A model generated the notes under the pieces. It searched no databases. It saw only the letters and a program-made list of their open reading frames with translations, and had not been told where the DNA came from. A stretch of 64,000 nucleotides of DNA from Candidatus Heimdallarchaeota archaeon. GTDB taxonomy: Archaea > Asgardarchaeota > Heimdallarchaeia > JABLTI01. Location of the stretch: contig JAGXNT010000046.1 of assembly GCA_019894765.1 (NCBI GenBank), forward strand, positions 16,462 to 80,461, written 5' to 3'. Within the stretch, counting starts at the first letter, position 1. Each line of letters opens with the position of its first letter. Both the position numbers and the translations under genes were made by a program. Of the stretch, positions 54,501 to 63,357 are shown one piece after another.

Positions 54501-55030
54501 ATTTAATTGGTAATAGACTCGATACTCCAGAACAATTCGAGAATTTCTATTATACTCATGAGACTTCTGATATTGGAAAAGGTCCAATTTCAACAGCTTA
54601 CTCTCGATTAGGAAAAATGAGTGAAAAACTAGAAGCTCAATTAGCAGTAGCAAAACTTATACGTGCGGTAAATTTGGAAGATGTAGCAGAGCGTGTAATA
54701 AACAAACACTTCTTCCCTGATATGATTGGATGTCTTCGTGCATTTGGAACACAAACCTTCAGATGTGTGCGTTGTAATACTAAATATCGAAGACTACCAC
54801 TAACAGGAAAATGTACATCTTGTGAAGATGGAGGAAAATTACTTCTAACAGTACACAAGAAAACAGTAACAAAGTATTTTGAGACTGCTAAAGGTCTCAT
54901 CAAAACATATAATCTATCAGAATATCTCAAACAAAGACTTGAACTTTTTAATAATTCAATTGATGAATACTTTATCAAAGAAGTTGAAAACCAAAGCAGC
55001 TTGACGGATTTCTTTGGTGAGAGCAACTAA
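51533..55030 (+). CDS. polC: DNA polymerase D large subunit (DP2)
   Basis: Catalytic subunit of the archaeal PolD replicase, about 1165 residues, with no intein. Motifs: YFAGPIRAAGGT, the active-site NCDGDEDAVILM (three Asp and a Glu for Mg), a central zinc region (CKTCS, CPNC, CPICG, CKEC), a C-terminal zinc finger (CVRC, CTSC), and a PCNA-binding PIP box QSSLTDFF at the very end. Homologues begin MExxKEMxxYF, which fits a start at TTG 51533 (EIIASDEMKAYF) rather than the TTG at 51485 or the ATG at 51557. The small subunit is not in this window. Confidence 0.97.
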   Translation: MEIIASDEMKAYFQRLEDEVIVLYNVAEQAREKGLDPELGPEIHLAKDVAGKVEGLMEIKGIADRIRSLGLQMDRENVAFKIAQEIAEGKLIGNASEEQKADSAIRAALAILTEGVTAAPLEGIAKVKIKRNDDNTRYLAIYFAGPIRAAGGTEAALTVLISDHVRKTLGLSRYKATRQEMKRFVEEIDLYNRVMHLQSPTTADQIEKAVKNLPVEVTGESTNPEEVSAFRDIPRIETNSLRGGACLVLNDGIIGRAMKILRTVNAVGLTDWDWLNDLKATVAKAQDDQEKEEQKAKTQPSYGYIKDVISGRPIFSHPSQPGGFRIRYGHSRNTGLAGIGIHPATMKVVMEFLAPGTHIRTERPGKGSVVMPVDTIDGPIVLLKDGTVLRLETYEQAEHYFKKIKEILFLGDLLVGFGEFLENNHPLIPSGFVEEWWVLYLESRIKIRCDNDLDITAKTVGLTIERLREFLNHPITTKPTQEEALNFCFELLLPLHPYYTYAWHDISFDEFFELRDQILKNKITDKQKISQISDNPAAIILKREFSAKRFLEQIGLPHRVKDGCVVIEENNLIIEHCMQLENNDIDPTKIERTAGPPFEYIVPFEIKMKNPIYSGARMGRPEKAKERKMNPPVHTLYPLEMEGGGNNRLILEAGKKKEIEVTVIQRECKTCSIITHLASCPNCHRGTEVIRSCPICGYETKDTFCKECKRPTVTYTTRMVNIEEEITRVKRVLGGSIPPKTKGVKKLMNRTRVPEILEKGFLRARHGLNVYKDGTIRFDSTDIPLMHFKPREVNATLEQLSKLGYNEDVNGEPLTDEEQICELKIQDVVLNIDNGEFLVRVSKYVDDLLESVYGLPRFYNITRITDMIGHLIIGLAPHTSSGITGRVIGFTSVKGNLAHPYWHAAKRRNCDGDEDAVILMLEGFLDFSKQFLPITRGGSMDAPLTLGLLLNPLEVDDESHAVDCTRRYPLEFYEQSFKFIESKKIAQIIDLIGNRLDTPEQFENFYYTHETSDIGKGPISTAYSRLGKMSEKLEAQLAVAKLIRAVNLEDVAERVINKHFFPDMIGCLRAFGTQTFRCVRCNTKYRRLPLTGKCTSCEDGGKLLLTVHKKTVTKYFETAKGLIKTYNLSEYLKQRLELFNNSIDEYFIKEVENQSSLTDFFGESN

Positions 55031-55034
55031 TATT

Positions 55035-55727
55035 CTAGTAGCCATATTTTCCAATTAAAGGAACAAAAGCTACCCCACATTGCGTTTTTGTTTCTATACT
55101 CCCATCCTCTAATTTGAATACAATTTTTAATTCTTGGTAATAACTTCGACCACCAACAGGTATTACTAATCTTCCACCTGGTTTAAGCTGTTCAATAAGT
55201 GGAGGAGGTATTTCTGGCGCTGCAGCTGCAACTGTAATTTTATCGAAAGGAGCTTTATCAGGAAGACCTAATGAACCATCTGCATGAATAACAGTTACTC
55301 TATCAGAATACTTTGTTTTATCCAAGTTTTCTTTCGCAAAGTCAACCAATTTTTCAATGCGCTCAATTGTGTAAATGTGCCCCCATTTTGATTTATCTGA
55401 GCCTGTCGGTGCAATAATTTCAGCGATAACAGCTGCGTGATAACCAGATCCACCGCCAACCTCTAAGCAAATATCCCCAATTTTGAGATCTAGAATTTCT
55501 TTACTAACCATCATAGCAACCATATGTGGTGCAGAAATGGTTTGATTAGAATAAATTGGTAGTGGTCGATCCAAGTACGCTAAACGTTTTGGATTTGGTC
55601 CGATAAATTCCTCTCTTGGAACAACTCGAAATGCTCGAATAATCTCTTCTGATTTAAGATAACCGTTTCGTTTGTAATGGACAATCAATTCTTCCTTGCG
55701 TTCTTTTAGGCTCTGGTCTTTCGTCAA
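55035..55727 (-). CDS. pcm: Protein-L-isoaspartate O-methyltransferase
   Basis: Repairs isoaspartate in aged proteins. The signature VPREEFIGP near residue 38, LDRPLPI and the SAM motif LEVGGGSGYHAAV are present, together with PPLIEQLKPGGRLVIPVG. The 230 residues are normal. TTG start after GAGGT. It converges with DP2 (gap of four bases). Confidence 0.93.
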   Translation of the reverse strand: MTKDQSLKERKEELIVHYKRNGYLKSEEIIRAFRVVPREEFIGPNPKRLAYLDRPLPIYSNQTISAPHMVAMMVSKEILDLKIGDICLEVGGGSGYHAAVIAEIIAPTGSDKSKWGHIYTIERIEKLVDFAKENLDKTKYSDRVTVIHADGSLGLPDKAPFDKITVAAAAPEIPPPLIEQLKPGGRLVIPVGGRSYYQELKIVFKLEDGSIETKTQCGVAFVPLIGKYGY

Positions 55728-55812
55728 AGTAAAACCTCAATTAGTGTATGTTTTAATGAAAAATTAATATTTCGAATAAATAAAAAGAAAATCAAAGGAA
55801 ATTCTGTAATTT

Positions 55813-56835
55813 TTACTTCCCAGATATTTTTTTAGCAATTTTTTTGTCTAAGGAATAATCAACTTTCCAATCAGGATTTCTTACTTTTTTGTACCATTCA
55901 ACGGTTTCCGTTTGACCTTTCTCAAATGGTGTTGGTTGATAACCCAAATCAATTCGAGCATTTTCTCTGCTAAGAACTAAGTGTGCATCAAACATAAATG
56001 GATACATCTGATTCCAATTTTCAGGCTTAAATTCTTCATTCTTTAGAATTTCAGGATTATAATGGATTATTTCAGCTTCTTTTCCAATTATTTCACTTAG
56101 GATTTTCACATAACCATTATGTGTGGTTGCTACACCTTCTGAAGCATTATATGTTTGTCCGACTGCTTTCTTATTTTCTATTGACTCAGCAAGCAACCAT
56201 GCAACATCTTTACAGTAGACAAAATCAGTGAGGGTTTCGCCATGACCGGGCATATAGATTGGCTTTTGATCCATAATTCGATCATAGAAATAAAATTCTC
56301 TGTACATGGGGTTAAAAGGACCATAAATATAGGTTGGTCGAATAATTGTTACAGGAAAATTGTCTTCTTGGTAACTTTTTCTGAGTAGTGATTCAGCTCT
56401 TCGTTTATCACGACTATAAGGTATTGGACCTTCTTCTGCTTCTGAACCCATTGGAGTATCTTCAGTTACAGGAAAGTATGCAAGCTTCTCCTCATCGTAG
56501 ACACTCGCTGTACTAACCATGACATAATTTGTTAATTCTTTCGGTGCGAAATCAAGTATTCCTTGAATATTTTTTTCATTTGATGCACAAGTATCTATTA
56601 TCGCAGAGAAATTCTTGCTCTTTAGAGCTTTAGAAAGTTGTTCATTATTAGTTCGATCTGCTTGAATAACCTCAACACTTTCCGGATAACTATATTTTTC
56701 AGTCTTGTAGAATGACGTAATTGCTTGTTCAGATTTGCCTCTATTAAGAACAGTTACACTATGTTCTCTTTTTACAAGTAATTCAACCAGATTCTTTCCA
56801 CTAAATCGACTACCACCAATTATCAGAACTTCCAT
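55813..56835 (-). CDS. NAD-dependent epimerase/dehydratase (extended SDR)
   Basis: The Rossmann motif is MEVLIIGGSRFSGKNLV, a GGxxFxG form seen in atypical and chloroplast-type SDR epimerases. The catalytic Tyr and Lys are in PYSRDKRRAE, and IIRPTYIYGP is the substrate-binding strand. I set the start at 56835 (MEVL). An ATG at 56868 would add a hydrophobic 11-residue extension with no homology. Likely a sugar-nucleotide or related reaction. Confidence 0.82.
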   Translation of the reverse strand: MEVLIIGGSRFSGKNLVELLVKREHSVTVLNRGKSEQAITSFYKTEKYSYPESVEVIQADRTNNEQLSKALKSKNFSAIIDTCASNEKNIQGILDFAPKELTNYVMVSTASVYDEEKLAYFPVTEDTPMGSEAEEGPIPYSRDKRRAESLLRKSYQEDNFPVTIIRPTYIYGPFNPMYREFYFYDRIMDQKPIYMPGHGETLTDFVYCKDVAWLLAESIENKKAVGQTYNASEGVATTHNGYVKILSEIIGKEAEIIHYNPEILKNEEFKPENWNQMYPFMFDAHLVLSRENARIDLGYQPTPFEKGQTETVEWYKKVRNPDWKVDYSLDKKIAKKISGK

Positions 56836-56925
56836 TTTAATAACCCACAGAATTAATAGCAAAAGCAAAGTATTGCTGTATAAATAAAATACTTACTACG
56901 TATTCTATACTTAGTTTCGTTAAAA

Positions 56926-57276
56926 TTAAAATAATATTCCTCGCAGTTTCGAAATAGTAATTCTAAGAAATTCATTTTCGATATCAATATCAGTAATATC
57001 TTCTGTTTTGAATAGCTTCCCTAGTACTTCTTTGAACGAGGTAGTTATTACCTCACGAACAAAACTTCTTAGCGGATGATTATCGGGAATAAATTTCTGA
57101 AATGTTTCATTGAGTTCTTCAATTACTTTCTCTATGTTAGGTTTATAGGACACTGCAAAAGCTATAGCTTTTTCCCAAGAATATCTCAAGTTAGACGTAA
57201 AGTCATTTTCGATTCTTTTCCTTTCCTCCACTGATAATCCAGTGATGTTTCGATTTAACACATTCTTATTCATCAT
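56926..57276 (-). CDS. Helical protein of unknown function
   Basis: A 116-residue protein, mostly helical, with a conserved-looking SFVREVITTSFKEVLGKLFK segment. GAGG is five bases before the ATG. It sits between the epimerase and the prenyl synthase on the same strand, about 90 bases from each, and may be co-transcribed with either. No family recognised. Confidence 0.5.
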   Translation of the reverse strand: MMNKNVLNRNITGLSVEERKRIENDFTSNLRYSWEKAIAFAVSYKPNIEKVIEELNETFQKFIPDNHPLRSFVREVITTSFKEVLGKLFKTEDITDIDIENEFLRITISKLRGILF

Positions 57277-57371
57277 TCGATCCTCTTATCAGAAGAACTC
57301 TGCAAAGAAGTAACAAAATTGAATATTTAAATCCTAGAAAATTAGTTGAAAAAAGAAAAATTGCTAAAATT

Positions 57372-58451
57372 TCACTTCTTACGATTCACAAGATAATTTG
57401 CTAATTCGATAAGATGTTTTTTTGGTTTCTCTTTAAGTGGTGGTTCTGCTGTTTCTAATGAATTAATGGCATCATGTGTTACTTGTTTAATCATTTTATG
57501 AGCTTCATCAAAAGCACCTGTCTCTTTGAAAATTCCTTGTATTTCAGTTAATTCATCTTCAGTAAGATCTTCTTTTCCATGTAAATCTGATATTCTCTTA
57601 ATTTGATTATCAGTGCCGTTTTTTATAGCCAAGATTCTAAGTATAGTCTGTTTGTCTTCTCTTATATCTCCGCCAACAGGTTTCCCAATTTCCTTGAGAT
57701 TACCAAATATACCTAAAATATCATCTTGGATTTGAAATGCTGTTCCGATTCCTTTGCAATAATCAACTAAAGCTTCAATTTGAGAATCAGTTCCCCTGCC
57801 AAGTATTGCTCCAATTTCAACAGATTTTCTAATTAATGCGCCAGTCTTGAGGTCAACCATTTTCTTGTAAGTTTCTTCGCTTCCCTCATGCAGTGTTGTA
57901 TCCCCAGTCTCTATGATCACGCCATCAATGACTTCTCGGAAAGCTTGTGTGAATGCCTGAAGAGCCTTATTACTAATAACAGCTGGAAATCCGCTTTGAA
58001 TTATGCTTTCAATAGCGAAAGGAAAACATAAGTCTCCAGCGAAGATTGACATGGCCTCTCCGAAATCATTTGCTTTTTCAAAGGTTTCCTTTTTCTTCTC
58101 AGAATGAAGTTTTCTGAATTTAACATGAAAAGCTGGTTTCCCTCTCCTCGTTTCATCCTTATCAATTACATCATCATGCAATAAAGAACCATTATGTAAT
58201 AATTCAATAGAAAGTGATGCTCTAGTTATATTGCCTTCCTTATGATTTCCTCCAACAGCATCAAAAGCAGTTTTCACTAAAAAGGGTCTTATCCTTTTTC
58301 CACCATCTGTGAGATAATCTTTGAATTCGTCATAGAAGAGATCACCAAATTTACCAAGATCTATAAGTTTCATACCGTTTTCATTGAATAATGCTTCAAG
58401 TTCTCTATGAACTGCATCCATGTTTGATTTAAGTACTAATCTTATATCCAT
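57372..58451 (-). CDS. idsA: Polyprenyl diphosphate synthase (geranylgeranyl-PP synthase type)
   Basis: Condenses IPP with allylic diphosphates to make isoprenoid chains for archaeal lipids. The first aspartate-rich motif is LLHDDVIDKDETRRG (DDVID). The second appears as FQIQDDILGIFG, lacking the fifth-position Asp (DDILG). The 359 residues match archaeal GGPP/FPP synthases. Product length is decided by residues before the first motif, which I cannot judge here. The GDPD gene faces away from it. Confidence 0.92.
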   Translation of the reverse strand: MDIRLVLKSNMDAVHRELEALFNENGMKLIDLGKFGDLFYDEFKDYLTDGGKRIRPFLVKTAFDAVGGNHKEGNITRASLSIELLHNGSLLHDDVIDKDETRRGKPAFHVKFRKLHSEKKKETFEKANDFGEAMSIFAGDLCFPFAIESIIQSGFPAVISNKALQAFTQAFREVIDGVIIETGDTTLHEGSEETYKKMVDLKTGALIRKSVEIGAILGRGTDSQIEALVDYCKGIGTAFQIQDDILGIFGNLKEIGKPVGGDIREDKQTILRILAIKNGTDNQIKRISDLHGKEDLTEDELTEIQGIFKETGAFDEAHKMIKQVTHDAINSLETAEPPLKEKPKKHLIELANYLVNRKK

Positions 58452-58569
58452 AACGAATCACTTTGAAATGCGAGGAAATATATTTGTATCTTTCCATTAT
58501 GTGAAATATAATGAACTAAGTAATACGAGTTCAGTAACTGTATTAATCAATTTCGTAAAGTGGTTGACT

Positions 58570-59277
58570 ATGAAATTACCGATAATCTTTGGTCATAGAG
58601 GAGCATCTGCAATAGAACCTGAAAATACTATGAAGGCATTTATTCAAGCTTTTCAAGATGGAGCTGATGGAATTGAGTTTGATGTTAGATTAACAGCTGA
58701 TAATCAAATGGTGATCATTCATGATTCGTTAATAAACAGAACCTCAAACGGATCTGGTTTGGTTAGAAAAAAAACCTTCCAAGAATTACTAGAATTTGAT
58801 TTTGGAAAAGGAGAAAAGATTCCTCTTCTCGAGGATGTTTTGAAAAAATACGGAAATCAAAAATGGCTTAACATAGAAATCAAGGAACAAGGATTTGAAA
58901 AGCAATTACTCGAGATGTTAGAGAATCTAAAAATAACTCAGAAATATGTGATATCCTCCTTTGAAATTTCCGTTTTAGAAAAAATAAAAGAATTAAATAA
59001 CGAAATCCCGACAGCCTTTCTTTTTGAAGCAGGACGAATAAATCTGTCTGAACTCATCAAAAAAATTGACTGTAAAGGGATTCACCCGAAACATACAATT
59101 GTAAATAAAAGCTTCATGGGAGAAGCTCTTTACTATAGGTTGGCTGTTAGGGCTTGGACAGTTGATAATCCGAGAAAAGCTTGGAAGCTAACTAAAATGA
59201 GAATTAATGGATTAATAACAAATAATCCTAAGAAAATAATTAACTATTTAAAAGGAAAAATAGCAAAAAGTTTGTAA
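58570..59277 (+). CDS. Glycerophosphodiester phosphodiesterase
   Basis: GDPD-family TIM barrel, releasing glycerol phosphate from glycerophosphodiesters. The core HRGASAIEPENT and IEFDVRLTAD hold the His, Glu and Asp of the active site, and DSLINRTSNGSG follows. I start at ATG 58570 (MKLPIIFGHRG). The frame is open far upstream but homology begins here. About 235 residues, typical of cytosolic GDPD, no signal. It is divergent from the prenyl synthase, with little room for the promoters between them. Confidence 0.9.
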   Translation: MKLPIIFGHRGASAIEPENTMKAFIQAFQDGADGIEFDVRLTADNQMVIIHDSLINRTSNGSGLVRKKTFQELLEFDFGKGEKIPLLEDVLKKYGNQKWLNIEIKEQGFEKQLLEMLENLKITQKYVISSFEISVLEKIKELNNEIPTAFLFEAGRINLSELIKKIDCKGIHPKHTIVNKSFMGEALYYRLAVRAWTVDNPRKAWKLTKMRINGLITNNPKKIINYLKGKIAKSL

Positions 59278-59369
59278 AAAGCGAAAGATAAAAATCACTA
59301 GAAAATGCTTTAAAACAGTAAACAGTAAAATAAATAACCATAAAGAGCTACCTTTAAGTTGTGTGTAAA

Positions 59370-59828
59370 ATGGAAGACATAGAAACTATCCTTTCAGATT
59401 TTTCACAATCAACCGGTGTGAATACCATAGTAGTTGCGTCTCGTTCTGGAATACCAATCCAAACATTCGCTCCAGATGATTCTGAAGATCTTAAGGAAGC
59501 ATTAAGTGCAGCCGCATCTGGCATAATTCATATTTCTGAATATGTTTCCGATCTATTACAATTCAAAGGAGTAAGAGATATTCAAATTAATGTTCCAGGT
59601 GACAAACACATAGTAGCAGTAAGTGCAGGTCAAAATGCTCTAGTGATGGCTGTACTAGAAGGAGAAGCTTACGTTTCACAAGCAATAACATTAGTTTTTA
59701 TTGCGCAAAAAATTGAAAGAATTTTAGCTAAAAAGCCGGAATTACTCCCACCTGGAGATAAATACATTCCAGACTATGATGAAGATTTCGATGAGAATCT
59801 TATCATCCCTGACTTCCCAGAAGATTAA
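59370..59828 (+). CDS. Roadblock/LC7 domain protein
   Basis: About 152 residues. Residues 1-115 form a roadblock domain: MEDIETILSDFSQ, TIVVASRSGIPIQTF, then DIQINVPGDKHIVAVSAG and LVFIAQKIERIL. An acidic tail follows (DYDEDFDENL). Roadblock proteins dimerise and regulate small GTPases, so it may serve a Ras/Rab-like GTPase such as the one at 17.8 kb, although the two genes are not neighbours. ATG 59370 preferred over GTG 59361. Confidence 0.88.
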   Translation: MEDIETILSDFSQSTGVNTIVVASRSGIPIQTFAPDDSEDLKEALSAAASGIIHISEYVSDLLQFKGVRDIQINVPGDKHIVAVSAGQNALVMAVLEGEAYVSQAITLVFIAQKIERILAKKPELLPPGDKYIPDYDEDFDENLIIPDFPED

Positions 59829-59881
59829 AACAACAATAAAAAAAGAAGAAAAAATAATCCCAATTCTTTTCTTTATTTACT

Positions 59882-60172
59882 CTACACAGTATCTTTCTCT
59901 TCTAATCCCTTTCTCAGGGGTAAGCCTGATCTTGGAAATAGTTCTACAAATTCCTCGTAATCACATTCTTCGCAATAGATCAAAGCTTCGCATTGGACAT
60001 TACATTGCTCAGCGCATATTTCTGGATTAACTATATTGCCTTCTCCAAATGGACAATCCAAATAAAAACTCAGCGAACCTTCACATCCCGGACAAGGAGA
60101 CAAGTCGAGTCTAACTTTTGCTTGAACTGTTTCGATTTTTATCTTTTGAATGATTTTTTTCTTCATATGCAT
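59882..60172 (-). CDS. Cys-rich small protein, unknown function
   Basis: A 96-residue protein. Eight Cys after residue 27 (CPGC, C in LDCPFG, CAEQC, C in QCEAL, CEEC) suggest one or two metal sites. Basic N-terminal helix, acidic tail. No family recognised. Converges with the roadblock gene. Confidence 0.55.
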   Translation of the reverse strand: MHMKKKIIQKIKIETVQAKVRLDLSPCPGCEGSLSFYLDCPFGEGNIVNPEICAEQCNVQCEALIYCEECDYEEFVELFPRSGLPLRKGLEEKDTV

Positions 60173-60270
60173 TTTTTGCGCTCCTTGATTATTATAGTAT
60201 CAAAAGGTTATATAAAAGGTTGAGAGTGATTGGTGAAAGTATTTCCATACCCCTCTATTTCTGTTTGTTT

Positions 60271-60286
60271 AAAAGAAATTTCTTTT
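60271..60286. repeat. Perfect 16-bp AT-rich palindrome
   Basis: AAAAGAAATTTCTTTT is its own reverse complement. It is simple AT-rich sequence and could occur by chance, but it lies in the 240-base gap before the translin gene. Confidence 0.3.
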
Positions 60287-60409
60287 CTCGGAGATTACTG
60301 AAAGTATTATGCTTTTTGCAGTTTCTCACGGAAGCTTTCTTTTTAATACAAAAATTTGAGATGAATTTATAATGAGTGAAATAACTTAACATTATAGAGC
60401 TGGTCTATA

Positions 60410-61063
60410 TTGAAAACAAAAAAGTTTGAGCAATCCATGCAAAAAATCAAAGTAAAGCTTGAAGAAGAGGATAAAATAAGAGATTCTGTAATTCACCAAC
60501 AAAGAAGAATCATTAGGATTTGCAGTGAAGCAATTAAATCAATTCATCGCAAGGAATTTGATGTTGCCGATAAGAAAATTGCTGAAGCGCAAGAAATGCT
60601 CAAAGAAGTTCTCACAATGGTTAAGGGATTAAATTCACTCGAATGTTGGCGGGGTTTAGATGATGCAGCACAAGAGCTTGGAGAAGCGATTTTTATTAGT
60701 TCTATGGTTCGCTACGATGAAATTCCTTCAATTGAGGATTGCCAAATAACTTTCACAAGCTACATGCTGGCAGCGAGCGATGCAATTGGCGAATTAAGAC
60801 GTTTTATGATGGATTCCTTGAGAACAAATGATTTTGATAATGCACAAAGAGCATTTGATTATATGGATTATTTGTATTCGGAATTAATGACTGTTGATTA
60901 TACAAAAATGTTGGTTGGCCCTTTAAGATCTAAACTAGATGTTGCAAGAAACTTAGTTAATAGGACCAGATCTGATTTGATAAATGCTAAACAAGCGTTC
61001 GAATTAAAAGAATCCATGCAAAATCTCTCAGATAAGCTTGATAAAGTCAAGAAAGAAAAGTAA
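60410..61063 (+). CDS. Translin family RNA-binding protein
   Basis: A 217-residue, all-helical protein with the translin layout. Landmarks are DSVIHQQRRIIRICSEAIKSIH near residue 25, LECWRGLDDAAQELGEA, SDAIGELRRFMMDSL and the late DYLYSELMTVDYTKML. Translins bind single-stranded nucleic acid, and archaeal forms resemble the C3PO endoribonuclease subunits. Whether this one cuts RNA is unknown. TTG start. Confidence 0.87.
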   Translation: MKTKKFEQSMQKIKVKLEEEDKIRDSVIHQQRRIIRICSEAIKSIHRKEFDVADKKIAEAQEMLKEVLTMVKGLNSLECWRGLDDAAQELGEAIFISSMVRYDEIPSIEDCQITFTSYMLAASDAIGELRRFMMDSLRTNDFDNAQRAFDYMDYLYSELMTVDYTKMLVGPLRSKLDVARNLVNRTRSDLINAKQAFELKESMQNLSDKLDKVKKEK

Positions 61064-61245
61064 TCTGTTGTATTTTGTTTCAGATTTCTTTCTCAATTTT
61101 TTTTTAGTTATACTATATGCACTCAAAGACTATTTTTGCTAAAAAGATATGCGTTTAAGAGAATAACTAATAAGTATAGGTGCGATAGTACAAGTCTGTA
61201 ATTCTACAGAGTAATTACCCAATTACAGGAGAGGGAAGCCAAAAA

Positions 61246-62583
61246 ATGAGTGAAAATATCGACTGTAATCTCAGTTTGGGAGTTACTGAGACCGGTAATA
61301 TCGGAGAAGACATTATAATTGGAATTTTATCAGTTGAAAAAGAAAATGAGATTATATTACTCGTTAACAATTTATTATATTCGAACCACATTGTCAATTT
61401 ATTAGGTGTTCCAATAAATAAGAAAACTCGTTCTGATATGTTAGACACAGAAATTACAAAACGGTATATTGCAAATTTAATGAGAAATAACAAAGTGGGC
61501 TTATCCTTATTTCGATTACAACCTCATGAGCAGTTTAAACTTCTGCAAAAAATTTCTATCTTAGAAGGACAAAAATTATACGAAATAGGAAAATCGCTTG
61601 ACTCATCGAATTATCAATACATAGGAAAAGCCTTACAGTTACGGTATCAATATCCAAAATTGTTCGTTGAGACATTTATAAAATCGCTCATCCAATATAC
61701 GGCATTGAATTGGATGATTAGAGAAACAGATTGTGGTCATGCTGAACTATTCAAGCAAAACATCCTTGATGAAAGGAGAATGGCGTTACATATTATAATA
61801 AATGGTGGAGCTCAATATAGTTCATATCAAGACATCCTAAATGATAATCTGAAAAACTTTTGGAATAACATAAAGACAACAGAAGCATCGAAATTTTATT
61901 GGAACTTAATGGTAGCGACACACGGCATAGAAAATGCAAAAAGCTATTATCCTGTAGTGTCTACGGTGGATTTTGTAACATCAAACTTAGCTACAAATAT
62001 CAATAATTTTCTCTACACAGGAAATACTTTACATGAAATTGCTGCTGAAAATTTAATAACACAAACTGATCATGTAGGAAAAACAATTCTTGAAGAACTT
62101 CATGATCATTATTTAGAAAGAACTGGTTCTACTTTTCGACCACCAAAATTGTGGCGAATAGGTGATTTCACTGACTTAGGAGAATATGAATTAACACTAC
62201 CATACTTAATGTTACAAAAATCAATAAAAGAGAAAAAAATAACCGCAAGAGAAGTGGATGATGATATCAATAATATTGAACGCTTCTATCAATACAATAA
62301 TCCACTCGAGAGAGACGCTTTCATTATAGGGAAAATAAAAGAGAAAGATAAACTCAAAATTGACGCTCTAAAAGATCTCGGCATAGAAGGAACAACAGTT
62401 GTTGATGAGAGTCTCATAGAGGAATATCGAGCATTACTCAACGACATAGGAAACTATGTACAACAAGATGATTGTATCATTACAAGTGAAGATCAAAAAG
62501 CAATTCTCGGGAAAATTGCATCTTTTGAGAAAACAGATTTCAAGAAAATTGAGAAAGTAAAAATTCCTACAAATGTCCTATAA
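61246..62583 (+). CDS. Large uncharacterised protein
   Basis: A 445-residue soluble protein, mostly helical after residue 60. N-terminal part has strands (EDIIIGILSVEKENEIILLVNNLL), the middle is helical and rich in Tyr, Asn and Gln (KALQLRYQYPKLFVETF), and the C-terminus is charged. No metal, nucleotide or membrane signature is obvious. A strong GGAGAGGG site precedes the ATG. I do not recognise a family. Confidence 0.6.
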   Translation: MSENIDCNLSLGVTETGNIGEDIIIGILSVEKENEIILLVNNLLYSNHIVNLLGVPINKKTRSDMLDTEITKRYIANLMRNNKVGLSLFRLQPHEQFKLLQKISILEGQKLYEIGKSLDSSNYQYIGKALQLRYQYPKLFVETFIKSLIQYTALNWMIRETDCGHAELFKQNILDERRMALHIIINGGAQYSSYQDILNDNLKNFWNNIKTTEASKFYWNLMVATHGIENAKSYYPVVSTVDFVTSNLATNINNFLYTGNTLHEIAAENLITQTDHVGKTILEELHDHYLERTGSTFRPPKLWRIGDFTDLGEYELTLPYLMLQKSIKEKKITAREVDDDINNIERFYQYNNPLERDAFIIGKIKEKDKLKIDALKDLGIEGTTVVDESLIEEYRALLNDIGNYVQQDDCIITSEDQKAILGKIASFEKTDFKKIEKVKIPTNVL

Positions 62584-62624
62584 TGTATTAACAAGCTACT
62601 AGAGGACTGCTGGAGAAAAAGAAT

Positions 62625-63167
62625 TTACTCCTCAGTAGCTTCATTATTTTTCTCATTATTATAAATCTCAAGAACCTTCTTTCGGACTTCTGAAGAACTA
62701 CTCAAATCGCCACTTTCAAAGTGTGGTAAACGGAAAACCTTGATTTTCAATTGATATTCCTTGATAAACTCTAAGAGCGGGGTGTCATTAAGTAGCTGGT
62801 CATAACCAAGTATAATGAAATCTGGTTGAATGTCCAAAATGATTTGGAAATAATCCTCTCCTTCATTCCCGAGTTGAACATAATCAACAACACGGAGACC
62901 ACTAACAAGTCTCATTCTTTCCTCTTCAGTAAAAATCGGTTTGTGACCTTTAATTCGTTCAATAGAACTGTCCCTAGCAAGGACAACTATAAGTACACAA
63001 TCATAACAATCAGCAGTTTGTCTGGCTTCAACTAGGAATTTGATATGTGCAGGATGAATGATATCATATGTTCCAAACACCATTACTCTAGACCGTTCTT
63101 TCTTTGCTGGGGGCTTTGGAACAAAGTATTGTTCATCATAACTATTCGTCGAAGCTTTCTTAGTCAT
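62625..63167 (-). CDS. RibL-like FAD synthase / cytidylyltransferase
   Basis: A 180-residue nucleotidyltransferase of the archaeal RibL type, which adds AMP to FMN. The core is VMVFGTYDIIHPAHIKFL. Related enzymes use HPGH in this place, and here the Gly is Ala (HPAH). The second substrate loop is IILGYDQ and the C-terminal LSSSEVRKK replaces the usual ISSTxxR. The N-terminus is basic. GAGG is eight bases before the ATG. Substrate could be FMN or another nucleotide acceptor. Confidence 0.8.
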   Translation of the reverse strand: MTKKASTNSYDEQYFVPKPPAKKERSRVMVFGTYDIIHPAHIKFLVEARQTADCYDCVLIVVLARDSSIERIKGHKPIFTEEERMRLVSGLRVVDYVQLGNEGEDYFQIILDIQPDFIILGYDQLLNDTPLLEFIKEYQLKIKVFRLPHFESGDLSSSSEVRKKVLEIYNNEKNNEATEE

Positions 63168-63286
63168 AGATTAATCCTCTACTAGTACTACATTGTTTTA
63201 AATCACATCCTTTTATAATTTTTTAGACACATCGAGAACTACTTTCTGTCTGGAAAATTTCAGAAAGAATTCTCAAAGCAATGAGA

Positions 63287-63298
63287 ATATATTTATAT
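63287..63298 (+). promoter_or_regulatory. TATA-box promoter of the basic mini-gene
   Basis: ATATATTTATAT lies about 27 bases before a predicted start of transcription near 63318, giving a short leader before the ribosome site. Confidence 0.5.
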
Positions 63299-63357
63299 CC
63301 TTTTGAGAATGAGAAATCAGACACTCTTTAATGAAAGAAAGAGTGGAGGAAAGCAAA

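Noticed and set aside
51485..55030. Intein in the DP2 gene
   Set aside because: The active-site DGDED region and total length are normal, with no inserted splicing motifs.
58420..58569. N-terminal extension of the GDPD gene
   Set aside because: Homology starts at MKLPIIFGHRG. The upstream 50 codons overlap the start of the prenyl synthase and look like open frame by chance.
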